DNA from: Rubellimicrobium mesophilum DSM 19309
Lineage (GTDB): Bacteria > Pseudomonadota > Alphaproteobacteria > Rhodobacterales > Rhodobacteraceae
Assembly: GCF_000600335.2 (NCBI RefSeq)
Contig: NZ_KK088522.1
Location: 1-64,000, forward strand
Direction of reading: 5' to 3'
DNA length: 64,000 nucleotides
Part shown: positions 54,644-62,668 of the stretch, one piece after another
How the letters are laid out: every line of letters begins with the position of its first letter
Numbering within the stretch: the first letter of the stretch is position 1
Position numbers and translations under genes: made by a program
The notes under the pieces: model-generated
The model's input: the letters and a program-made list of their open reading frames with translations, nothing else
The model's database searches: none
What the model was told of the DNA's origin: nothing

Positions 54644-55651
54644 ATGCACCGCCTTCGCCTCGTCCTCGCGTCCTTGTCCGTCGCCGGCCTCCCCGCCCTG
54701 GCTTTGGCCCAGCACTTCGTGGAGGCCCCCGCGCTGGTCTCGACTAGTGCCGCGGCCCTCACCGCCGAGGGCATCGAGGCCGCGACCTACGACGGCGGCG
54801 ACCTGCCGGAGGACCAGTCGCCCCTCACCGTCAAGGTGCAGGTCCTCCTCGACCGCGCCGGCATCTCGCCGGGGGTGATCGACGGCCACAAGGGCGGCAT
54901 GTCGGAGAGCGCGCTGCGCGCCTTCGAGGATCAGCGCGGCCTTCCGGTGGACGGCGTGCTCGACTTCGATGTCTGGGCGGCGCTGGGCGGCCCGCTCTCC
55001 GGCCCCGTGCTGCAGGCCTACACCATCGCCCCCAACGACATGAACAACATCACCCCCGGCCTGCCGGAGGACTACGCCCAGCTCGCCGAGATGCAGTGGC
55101 TCGGCTACCAGCGGGTGAGCGAGATGCTGGCCGAGCGCTTCCACATGGACGAGGACTTCCTCGTCGCGCTCAACCCCAGCGCGACCTTCACGGCGGGCGA
55201 GACGGTCACCGTCGCCGACCCCGGCCCCTTCCTGCAGGGCACCGTGAGCCGCATCGAGGTCCGCAAGGGCAGCAACCGCCTCGCCGCCTTCGACCCCTCG
55301 GGCTTCATGATCGCCAACTATCCCGTGACCATCGGCTCGACCTCCACGCCGTCGCCCGAAGGGACCATGGAGGTCAGCGCCATCGCCCACCTCCCCACCT
55401 ACCATTACAACCCCGAGAACTTCGTCCAGGGCGAGAACACCGAGCCCCTGGTCCTGCCGCCCGGTCCGAACGGTCCCGTCGGCTCGGTCTGGATCGACCT
55501 CTCCAAGCCCAGCTACGGCCTGCACGGCACGCCCGAGCCCTCCTCGCTCTTCCGGCGGTCGAGTCACGGCTGCGTGCGCCTCACCAACTGGGACGCCGAG
55601 GAGCTGGCGAGCCTCGTCCAGGTCGGCACGGTGGTCGAGTTCGTGGAATGA
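54644..55651 (+). CDS. L,D-transpeptidase (YkuD domain) with peptidoglycan-binding domain
   Basis: Exported peptidoglycan cross-linker of 335 residues. It has a signal peptide (MHRLRLVLASLSVAGLPALALAQ, shown in part as LRLVLASLSVAGLPALALAQ), a PG_binding_1 domain (~residues 60-105, VLLDRAGISPGVIDGHKGG), a LysM-like stretch (MLAERFHMDEDFLVALNP) and the YkuD catalytic domain. The catalytic triad region YGLHGTPEPSSLFRRSSHGC carries the histidine and the cysteine, followed by VRLTNWDAEEL. GGAG is eight bases before ATG 54644. Its stop overlaps the extensin-like gene (ATGA). Confidence 0.93.
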   Translation: MHRLRLVLASLSVAGLPALALAQHFVEAPALVSTSAAALTAEGIEAATYDGGDLPEDQSPLTVKVQVLLDRAGISPGVIDGHKGGMSESALRAFEDQRGLPVDGVLDFDVWAALGGPLSGPVLQAYTIAPNDMNNITPGLPEDYAQLAEMQWLGYQRVSEMLAERFHMDEDFLVALNPSATFTAGETVTVADPGPFLQGTVSRIEVRKGSNRLAAFDPSGFMIANYPVTIGSTSTPSPEGTMEVSAIAHLPTYHYNPENFVQGENTEPLVLPPGPNGPVGSVWIDLSKPSYGLHGTPEPSSLFRRSSHGCVRLTNWDAEELASLVQVGTVVEFVE

Positions 55652-56610
55652 GGCGCGCGGCCCTGGCGTTCGCGCTGGCCGGACAGGCCGCGCTCGCGCA
55701 GGAGGGCACGGACTTCGCGCCCGAGCGCGCGCCGATCCCGGAGGCGCGGCCGGACGGCGGGGTCCCGCAGCTCATCCCGTCCGAAGCGCCAGATGCCGGT
55801 GCGACCGAGGCGGAAGGACCTGCGGCGGCCGCAGATGATACCCCCCAACTCATCCCACCAAGAGGCATGGACACCGGGTCGCCCGCTGCTGGTTTCACCC
55901 TGACCGGGCCCGACGGCCCCGACGAAGGCGAAGGCCTGAGCTTCGGCCTTCCCGAGGCCGCTCCTGAGGGAGGGGCCAACGCGACGCTCGCGCCGGACCA
56001 GGGACCAGCGGAAACGCCCGTTCCTCCCGGTCCGCCCATGCGCGAACTCCTCGCCGAATCCTCGGCCGAGCTCTCGGCCTGCCTCGCCGCCCTCGACGAT
56101 CTCGGGGTGACCTACGAGCGAGCCGACCACATCACCGATCCCGACAATCCCGACTGCGGCATCGCCAACCCCTCACCGTCTCCGAGATCGACCCCCGGCG
56201 TCGCCCTCGAGCCCCCGCCGACGCTCCGCTGCGACGCCACCCTCGCCGCGGCCCGCTGGGTCGCCGAGGTCGTCCTCCCGTTCAGCCGCAAGCTCCCCGA
56301 CCGGGGCGCCCTCACCACCATCGACCAGGGCACCGCCTATCTCTGCCGCCCCCGCGCCGACGGCGAGGTCTCCGAGCATGCCTTCGGCAACGCGCTCGAC
56401 GTGATGGGCTTCCGGTTCGCCTCGGGCGACCCGTTCCTCATCCAGCCGCGCGACGGCGACGGCACGCTGGACGAATCCTTCCAGGCCGCCGTCCGCGCGG
56501 GCGCCTGCCTCGACTTCACCACCGTCCTCGGCCCCGGGCAGGAGGACCACGCCGACCACCTGCACCTCGACGTCAAGGGGAGGGACGGGGGCTTCCGCAT
56601 CTGCGAGTGA
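55648..56610 (+). CDS. Extensin family protein (extensin-like C-terminal domain)
   Basis: 320 residues with a signal peptide (MRRAALAFALAGQAALAQ), about 120 residues of Pro/Gly/Asp-rich linker, and the extensin-like C-terminal domain from about residue 130. The domain has a conserved His/Asp set resembling D-Ala-D-Ala carboxypeptidases and LAS peptidases: SEHAFGNALDVMGFRFASG and the last HADHLHLDVKGR. Four cysteines (CLAALD, CGIAN, RCDAT, CRPRAD) may form disulfides. Overlap with the L,D-transpeptidase gene suggests that both remodel peptidoglycan together; the enzymatic activity of the family is not proven. Confidence 0.88.
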   Translation: MRRAALAFALAGQAALAQEGTDFAPERAPIPEARPDGGVPQLIPSEAPDAGATEAEGPAAAADDTPQLIPPRGMDTGSPAAGFTLTGPDGPDEGEGLSFGLPEAAPEGGANATLAPDQGPAETPVPPGPPMRELLAESSAELSACLAALDDLGVTYERADHITDPDNPDCGIANPSPSPRSTPGVALEPPPTLRCDATLAAARWVAEVVLPFSRKLPDRGALTTIDQGTAYLCRPRADGEVSEHAFGNALDVMGFRFASGDPFLIQPRDGDGTLDESFQAAVRAGACLDFTTVLGPGQEDHADHLHLDVKGRDGGFRICE

Positions 56611-56682
56611 CGCCACGGCCCACCCCATTGCGGTTCCCCACCGGCCGGGGCTAGCCTCCCGCGACCCCCAACGGAGGCCCTC

Positions 56683-57856
56683 ATGCCCGTCGTCAACCGC
56701 ATCGCCGCTTTCGCGGAGGACATGGCCGCCTGGCGCCACCATCTCCACCGCCACCCCGAGCTCTCCTTCGACTGTCACGAGACCGCCGCCTTCGTCGCCG
56801 CCAGGCTGCGCGACTTCGGCGTAGACGAGATCCACGAGGGCATCGCCCGCACCGGAGTCGTCGCCCTGATTCAAGGCCGCCAGCCCGGCCCCGCCATCGG
56901 CCTGCGCGCCGACATGGACGCCCTCCCCATGCCCGAGCAGACCGGCGCCCCCTATGCGTCCGAAATCCCCGGCAGGATGCACGCCTGCGGCCATGACGGC
57001 CACACGACGATGCTGCTGGGCGCCGCGAGATACCTCGCCGAGACGCGCAACTTCGCCGGCACCGCCGTCCTCATGTTCCAGCCCGCCGAGGAGGACGGCG
57101 GCGGCGGCGAGGTCATGGTCAAGGAAGGTGTCCTCGACCGCTTCGGCGTCACGCAGGTCTACGCCATGCACACCGCCCCCGGGATCCCGGTGGGCGAGAT
57201 GGCGACCACCCCCGGCCCGATCCACGCCGCCGTGGACGACTTCTACGTCACCCTTCGCGGCCAGGGCGGCCACGCCGCCTACCCGCACGAGGCCGTGGAC
57301 CCGATCCCCGGCGCCTGCGCGCTCGTCCAGGCGCTCCAGACGATCCCGAGCCGCAATCTCGACCCGATGAAGCAGCTCGTCGTCTCCGTGACCCAGGTCC
57401 ACGCCGGCAGTGCCATCAACGTCATCCCTGGCGACGCCCTCGTCACCGGCACCGTCCGCAGCTATGACAAGGGCGTCCAGTCCATGGCCCGCCAGCGCAT
57501 CGAGGAGATCGTCCGGGGTCACCGCCAGCACCTTCGGCCTTTCCGCCGAGATCGACTACCGCAACGGCTACCCCGCCACGATCAACGACCCGGACCGCGC
57601 CGCCTTCGCCGTCGAGGTCGCGCGCGAGGTCGCGACCCGCGTCGACCCGAGCCGCACGCCCGAGATGGGCGCGGAAGACTTCTCCTACATGCTGGAGCAG
57701 CGCCCCGGCGCCTATGTCCTCCTCGGCAACGGCGACACGCCCATGTGCCACCACCCCGCCTTCGACTTCGACGACCGCTCCGCCCCGCTCGGCGCGAGCT
57801 TCTTCGCCCGCGTCATCGAGCGGGCCCTGCCGCTGGAGCCCGCCCATGGCGCTTGA
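56683..57856 (+). CDS. M20-family amidohydrolase (hippurate hydrolase-like; frameshifted near 57517)
   Basis: Metal-dependent amidohydrolase removing acyl groups from amino acids, ~390 residues. The first frame holds HRHPELSFDCHETA, LRADMDALPM, MHACGHDGHTTMLLGAARYL, QPAEEDGGGGEVM and the dimerisation region FYVTLRGQGGHAAYPHEAVD. At 57514-57518 the frame changes. The next frame continues VTASTFGLSAEIDYRNGYPA, then PEMGAEDFSYMLEQRPGAYV and CHHPAFDFDD, the normal C-terminus. One extra G in CGGGG is the simplest explanation. The corrected gene overlaps the agmatinase start by 11 bases. Confidence 0.9.
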
Positions 57857-58811
57857 GGACGCCAAGACGCAAGTGGACCGCGCCTTCACGGGCGAGGGCA
57901 GGGGCCTCGCCTACGAGAACGCCTTCGCCGGCGCGACCTCCTTCCTCCGCCGCCGCTACGGCAAGGACGTGACCGGCGCCGACCTCGCCATCCTCGGCGT
58001 CCCCTTCGACCAGGCGGTGACGCACCGCCCCGGCAGCCGCTTCGGGCCCCGCGCGATCCGCGAGGCCTCGACGCTCCAGCCCTACGACCCGCCCTATGGC
58101 TGGCCCTTCGACCCGCTGTCCGAGCTCCACGTCGTGGATACCGGCGACCTCGCCTTCGACTACGCTCGGACCTCGGAATTCCCGAACGCCCTGACGGCGC
58201 GCATCCGCGAGATCCTCGCCCAGGGCGTCGGCACCGTCACCCTAGGTGGCGACCACTTCATCACCCTGCCGATCCTGCGCGCCTATGCCGAGAAGTTCGG
58301 CCCCCTGTCGGTCATCCAGTTCGACGCCCATTCGGATCTCTGGCAGGACGACGACATGGAGCGGATCGACCACGGCACGTTCCTCTACAAGGCCGTGAAG
58401 CAGGGCCTCGTGGACCCCACGCGTTCCGTCCAGATCGGCATCCGCACCGTCACCGAGGACCGGCTCGGCCTTCCCATGATCGACGCCCGCGCCGTCCACG
58501 AGGAGGGGCCCGACGCCGTGGCCGACCAGGTCCGCCGCATCGTCGGCGACGCGCCCGCCTACGTCACCTTCGACATCGACGCTCTCGACCCCGCCTTCGC
58601 CCCCGGCACCGGCACGCCGGTCTGGGGAGGCCTGCAGAGCTGGCAGGCCGCCGCGATCCTCCGCGGCCTCGCGGGAATCCGGGTCGTCGGCGGCGACGTG
58701 GTCGAGGTCTCGCCCCCCTACGACACGACCGGCGCCACCGCCATCGCCGGCGCCCATATCGCGACCGAGATCATGTGCCTCTATGGTTGGCACCGGCTCG
58801 GAAAGGGCTGA
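57846..58811 (+). CDS. speB: Agmatinase / ureohydrolase family protein
   Basis: Di-manganese hydrolase of the arginase family, 321 residues. Metal ligands are visible in VTLGGDHFITLP, IQFDAHSDLWQ and FDIDALDPAFAPGTGTP, with VVGGDVVEVSPPYD near the C-terminus. Agmatinase (agmatine to putrescine and urea) is the most common activity, but guanidinobutyrase and related specificities look alike. The start at 57846 (MALEDAKTQVD) lies within the end of the amidohydrolase gene. A substrate-binding protein of polyamine-transporter type lies just downstream, convergent. Confidence 0.9.
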   Translation: MALEDAKTQVDRAFTGEGRGLAYENAFAGATSFLRRRYGKDVTGADLAILGVPFDQAVTHRPGSRFGPRAIREASTLQPYDPPYGWPFDPLSELHVVDTGDLAFDYARTSEFPNALTARIREILAQGVGTVTLGGDHFITLPILRAYAEKFGPLSVIQFDAHSDLWQDDDMERIDHGTFLYKAVKQGLVDPTRSVQIGIRTVTEDRLGLPMIDARAVHEEGPDAVADQVRRIVGDAPAYVTFDIDALDPAFAPGTGTPVWGGLQSWQAAAILRGLAGIRVVGGDVVEVSPPYDTTGATAIAGAHIATEIMCLYGWHRLGKG

Positions 58812-59063
58812 CCGCTCCGGCTCTCGTCGCGCGGGCCTCGGCCCGCCACCGCCAACCGAATCACCCGGCCCGAGGGTCGTCCTGACGATCCGTTAAGATC
58901 GGGTGAACGTTGCGTTCGTTATTGTAACGCCTCGTTAACTTCTCGCGCTCATCCTGGCCTCATGACCCAGGAGAGCCATATGCCTTACATCGCCGATGAT
59001 GCCTGCCCCAACGCTGCCCGCAGGCGTGCCCTGCCGCGGCTTCGTCCTGGCCGGACGAACAAA

Positions 59064-59090
59064 GGGCCGAGGCGCGTCGCGCCCCGGCCC
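59064..59090 (-). terminator. Terminator of the ABC substrate-binding protein gene
   Basis: On the minus strand GGGCCGGGGCGCG folds back on CGCCTCGGCCC with a short loop, followed by TTTGTT, six bases after the stop codon of the gene at 59097. Confidence 0.7.
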
Positions 59091-59096
59091 CGCCCG

Positions 59097-60143
59097 TCAG
59101 AACCCCGACTTGATCTGCTCGAAGGTCTCCGAATGACGCTCCCGCGACTCGATCGGGATCGGAAGCTGCGCGAAGATCGGAGCGCTGATCTGCCCAAGGC
59201 CCGAGGCTTCGAGGTCCTCCGGCGTGATCCCCTGCATCCCGGCGGTGTTGGCGCTTCCCCATCCGGCCGCTACCAGCACGGGCGCGGTCTGCGGGGCGAG
59301 GAAGGCGTTGGCGTAGTCGTAGACCTTGTCCTCGGACCCCGGACCGTCCTTCATGTTCACGAGACCGCAGAGCCAGACGGACGACCCCTCCTTCGGCTCC
59401 CGCTGGAAGCCGATCGGACGTCCTTCCTCCTTCATCGTCGGATAGGTCTCGTTCCAGGCCCAGGCGACCAGCACCTCCCCCGAGGACATGAGCTGCGCGA
59501 GCTCGGCCGGATCGGTCCAGTAGGTCCGCAGGTTCGGGTGCACGTCGCGGAGCCACTGCGCGGCGGCCTCGAACTGCTCGTCGGTGACGTTGGTCCAGTC
59601 GGTCACGCCGGTGGCGAGGTAGGCCAGCGCCCAGGCGTCGTCGACGTTGTCGGGGATCGCGATGCGGCCGGCGTATTTCGGGTTCTTGAAGACGTCGAGG
59701 CTCGCCACGTCCTCGGCCGGGACCTCGTCGGGGTTGTAGGCGATGGCGGTGGTGCCCCAGTCGGTGGGGATGAAGTAGGTCTCGTCCCCGCCGCCGATCT
59801 GCGTCCCCGTCAGGGTCGCATCGAGCGTCGACGCCGCCTCGATCTTGGACAAGTCCCAGGGCTCGATCAAGCCCGACTCCTGCCACTTGGGCACGCTTCC
59901 GGCGCAGATGTGGGCCACGTCGGCCTGGAAGCCGGCCTGGACCTTCTGGAACGCCTCCTCCTCGTCGCCGAAAAACGAGAAGGTCGGGTCGGCGCCGTTC
60001 TTGTCGACATAGGGCTGGTGGAATTCGGAGCCCTCGAAGCCGGGGTAGTCGAGCACCACGAGCTCGGAATCCTGGGCCAGGGCAGCGCTGCCCAGGACCA
60101 GGGACGCCAGCGAGGCGGCGCCCAGAAGGGTCGCGATCTTCAT
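59097..60143 (-). CDS. ABC transporter extracellular substrate-binding protein (polyamine/PotD-like family)
   Basis: 348-residue periplasmic binding protein with a signal peptide (MKIATLLGAASLASLVLGSAALAQ, shown in part as LLGAASLASLVLGSAALAQ). The fold and motifs are those of the PotD/PotF family: VVLDYPGFEGSEF, YFIPTDWGTTAIAYNPDEVP, FKNPKYAGRIAIPDNVDDAW and the GEVLVAWAWNETYPTM hinge. The ligand is probably a polyamine or related cation, not proven. No permease or ATPase gene is adjacent, so it is an orphan here. GGGAGA precedes the start, and a terminator follows. It converges with the agmatinase gene. Confidence 0.9.
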   Translation of the reverse strand: MKIATLLGAASLASLVLGSAALAQDSELVVLDYPGFEGSEFHQPYVDKNGADPTFSFFGDEEEAFQKVQAGFQADVAHICAGSVPKWQESGLIEPWDLSKIEAASTLDATLTGTQIGGGDETYFIPTDWGTTAIAYNPDEVPAEDVASLDVFKNPKYAGRIAIPDNVDDAWALAYLATGVTDWTNVTDEQFEAAAQWLRDVHPNLRTYWTDPAELAQLMSSGEVLVAWAWNETYPTMKEEGRPIGFQREPKEGSSVWLCGLVNMKDGPGSEDKVYDYANAFLAPQTAPVLVAAGWGSANTAGMQGITPEDLEASGLGQISAPIFAQLPIPIESRERHSETFEQIKSGF

Positions 60144-60335
60144 GTGGTTGGTTCTCCCGTTGGACGTGTCGTGCGATGCCATGACGTTAGGAACGCCCGC
60201 CAAGGGGTTCAAGCGCCGAATGCCCGTGCCGTCCCGTCGCGGCTCTCGGATGAGGTCGGCAGCAAGCGCACTTGCGGCCCCCGGACCCGCCTGTCACGCT
60301 CATGCCCGACCGCCCGTCCGTTGAAGGAGAGGTTC

Positions 60336-61321
60336 ATGTTCAAGGCCCTGCTCGTGGAGAAGGACGACTCCGGCCTGCGCGTCGGCATCCAGGAGTTCGA
60401 GGACGACCGCCTGCCCGAGGGGAACGTGACGGTGGCGGTGGAATACTCGACGCTCAACTACAAGGACGGCCTCGCGCTCTCCGGCGCGTCCAGCGTCGTG
60501 AAGTCCTTCCCGCACGTCCCCGGCGTGGACTTCGCCGGACGGGTCGAATCCTCCGACGACCCCCGCTTCCGCCCCGGCGACGCGGTGATCCTGAACGGCT
60601 GGCGGGTGGGCGAGTTCCGCTGGGGCGGCTACGCCACCCGGACGCGGGTCCAGGGCGACTGGCTGATCCGCGTGCCCGAGGGCCTGACGACCCGCGACGC
60701 CATGGTGGTCGGCACCGCAGGCTACACCGCCGCCCTCGCCATCATGGCGCTGGAGGAACACGGCCTCGCGCCCGGCGCGGACGAGGTCCTCGTGACCGGC
60801 GCCTCGGGCGGCGTGGGCAGCATCGCCGTCGCTCTCCTCAAGGCTGCCGGCTACGAGGTCGCCGCCGTGACCGGCCGCCCGGAGACCGAGAGCTACCTCC
60901 GCGACCTCGGCGCGGCCCGCGTCGTCCCCCGGTCCGACCTCGACCGGACGAGCGAGCGTCCGCTGGAGCGCGAGGTCTGGGCCGGCGCCATCGACAACGT
61001 GGGCGGCGCCATGCTGGCGCGCCTGCTCGGCCAGATGCGCTACGGCGCCTCGGTCGCGGCGGTGGGGCTCGTCGGGGAGGGCAGGTCCCCGCGACCATCT
61101 TCCCCTTCATCCTGAGGGGCGTGAACCTTCTCGGCATCGAGTCGGTCATGGCCCCGCTCCCCCGCCGCGAGGCCGCCTGGGCCCGCATCGCCCGCGACCT
61201 GCCCCGCGACAAGCTCGAGGCCATGGCCCATCCCGCCACGCTTTCCGACCTCCCCGCATTGGGCGAGGCCATCCGGAAGGGCCATGTGCGCGGACGCGTC
61301 GTGGTGGACGTGAACGCCTGA
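60336..61321 (+). CDS. acuI: MDR-family acrylyl-CoA reductase / quinone oxidoreductase (AcuI/YhdH type; frameshifted near 61080)
   Basis: Zinc-free NADPH-dependent reductase of ~328 residues. In Rhodobacterales AcuI reduces acryloyl-CoA to propionyl-CoA in 3-hydroxypropionate and DMSP metabolism. Visible are MFKALLVEKDDSGLRVGIQE, VEYSTLNYKDGLALSG, FPHVPGVDFAGRV and the NADPH loop VLVTGASGGVGSIAVALL. At 61075-61083 the frame breaks; the next frame continues QVPATIFPFILRGVNLLGIE, then the normal end GRVVVDVNA. Adding one G to GGAGGG repairs it, so a sequencing deletion is likely. The exact substrate is uncertain. AAGGAGAGG precedes the ATG. Confidence 0.9.
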
Positions 61322-61393
61322 CCCGCTTGCCCTTGCTGGCCATGTCCACGCCGGCCCCCGGACAATGACAGCTTCGATCCGAAAGACCGCCAA

Positions 61394-62632
61394 GTGACCA
61401 CGATGCAACTCGATACCGCCTGGGTCCGCTCCCAGTTCCCCGCCTTCTCCGTCCCCGCCCTCCAGGGCCAGGCCTTCTTCGAGAACGCCGGAGGCTCCTT
61501 TCCCTGCGGGCAGGTGGTGAGCCGCCTTCACCGATTCTACACCGAGAGAAAGGTCCAGCCCTACGCTCCCTACGCCGCCTCCCGGCTCGCCGGCGAGGAG
61601 ATGGACGAGGCGCGGAGCCGCCTTGCCGCGATGCTGGGCGTCGACGCCCATGAGCTGTCCTTCGGCCCCTCGACGAGCGCCAACACCTATGTGCTCGCCC
61701 AGGCCGTCCGTCGCTGGCTCAAGCCCGGCGAGGCCATCGTCGTCACCGACCAGGACCACGAGGCCAACTCGGGCCCCTGGCGCCGGCTCTCCGACGACGG
61801 CGTGGAGGTACGCGAATGGCGGATCGACCCCATGAGCGGACACCTCGATCCGGAGCGGCTGGCACCCCTTGTCGCCGATGGGAAGGTCAGGTTGGTCTGC
61901 TTCCCGCATTGCTCGAACGTCGTCGCGGAAATCAATGATGTGGCTGCCATAACGGCGATGGCCCATGCTGCCGGGGCGAAGGTCTGCGTCGACGGCGTGA
62001 GCTACGCGCCGCACGGCCTGCCCGACGTGGGCGCGCTGGGCTGCGACGTCTACCTGTTCAGCGCCTACAAGGTCTACGGGCCCCACCAGGGGCTCATGGT
62101 GATCCGCGAGGGTTTCGGGAACGAGCTTCCCAACCAAGGTCACTTCTTCAACGGCGACGCCCTTTTCAAGCGATTCACCCCGGCCGGCCCGGACCACGCG
62201 CAGGTCGCCGCCTCGGCCGGAATGGCAGACTACTTCGAGGACCTCTCCGCCCATCACGGCGGCCCCTTCGGGGGCGCACCGGCCGCACGCTCCGCCCACG
62301 ACCTGATGCGTGCGCGCGAGGTCGGGCTCCTGCAGCCGCTCCTCGACTACCTCCGGGGCCGCAACGACGTCCGGCTCCTCGGACCGACGGACGCTTCGCG
62401 GCGTGCGCCGACCGTGGCCGTCGAGCTCCCGGGCGAGGCCGAGCCCACCGCCGCGGCGCTTGCACCGCACGGGATCATGGCAGGGGGCGGCGACTTCTAC
62501 GCGGTGTGCCCGCTCCGGGCGCTCGGGATCGATCCCGCGAAGGGTGTCCTGAGGATGAGCTTCACGCACTGCACCTCGGAGGAGGAGGTCGGACGGCTCA
62601 TCCGGGCGCTGGACGACGTCCTGCCGGGTTAG
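61394..62632 (+). CDS. Aminotransferase class V / cysteine desulfurase-like protein
   Basis: PLP enzyme of 412 residues. The Schiff-base lysine is in YLFSAYKVYGPHQGLM, with VTDQDHEANSGPWRRL and VCVDGVSYAPHGLPDVG around the cofactor pocket; FENAGGSFPCGQVV opens the protein. The mobile-loop cysteine of true desulfurases is not obvious. It may therefore be a selenocysteine-lyase-like or isopenicillin-epimerase-like member, and the substrate is unknown. The frame begins at GTG 61394 (TTMQLDTAWVRSQFPAF); ATG 61403 is also possible. It precedes the photolyase gene by 36 bases. Confidence 0.85.
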   Translation: MTTMQLDTAWVRSQFPAFSVPALQGQAFFENAGGSFPCGQVVSRLHRFYTERKVQPYAPYAASRLAGEEMDEARSRLAAMLGVDAHELSFGPSTSANTYVLAQAVRRWLKPGEAIVVTDQDHEANSGPWRRLSDDGVEVREWRIDPMSGHLDPERLAPLVADGKVRLVCFPHCSNVVAEINDVAAITAMAHAAGAKVCVDGVSYAPHGLPDVGALGCDVYLFSAYKVYGPHQGLMVIREGFGNELPNQGHFFNGDALFKRFTPAGPDHAQVAASAGMADYFEDLSAHHGGPFGGAPAARSAHDLMRAREVGLLQPLLDYLRGRNDVRLLGPTDASRRAPTVAVELPGEAEPTAAALAPHGIMAGGGDFYAVCPLRALGIDPAKGVLRMSFTHCTSEEEVGRLIRALDDVLPG

Positions 62633-62668
62633 GCCGGACCGCCTCCGCTCCCCATACGGACCTCCGTC

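Noticed and set aside
58962-60335. Upstream 458 codons of a plus-strand frame reaching the AcuI-like gene
   Set aside because: They are antisense to the ABC binding protein; the real protein starts at 60336 behind a good ribosome binding site.
30300-61090. Programmed ribosomal frameshifting as the reason for the split genes
   Set aside because: The breaks differ in direction, lack slippery heptamers with a downstream structure, and occur in unrelated housekeeping genes.
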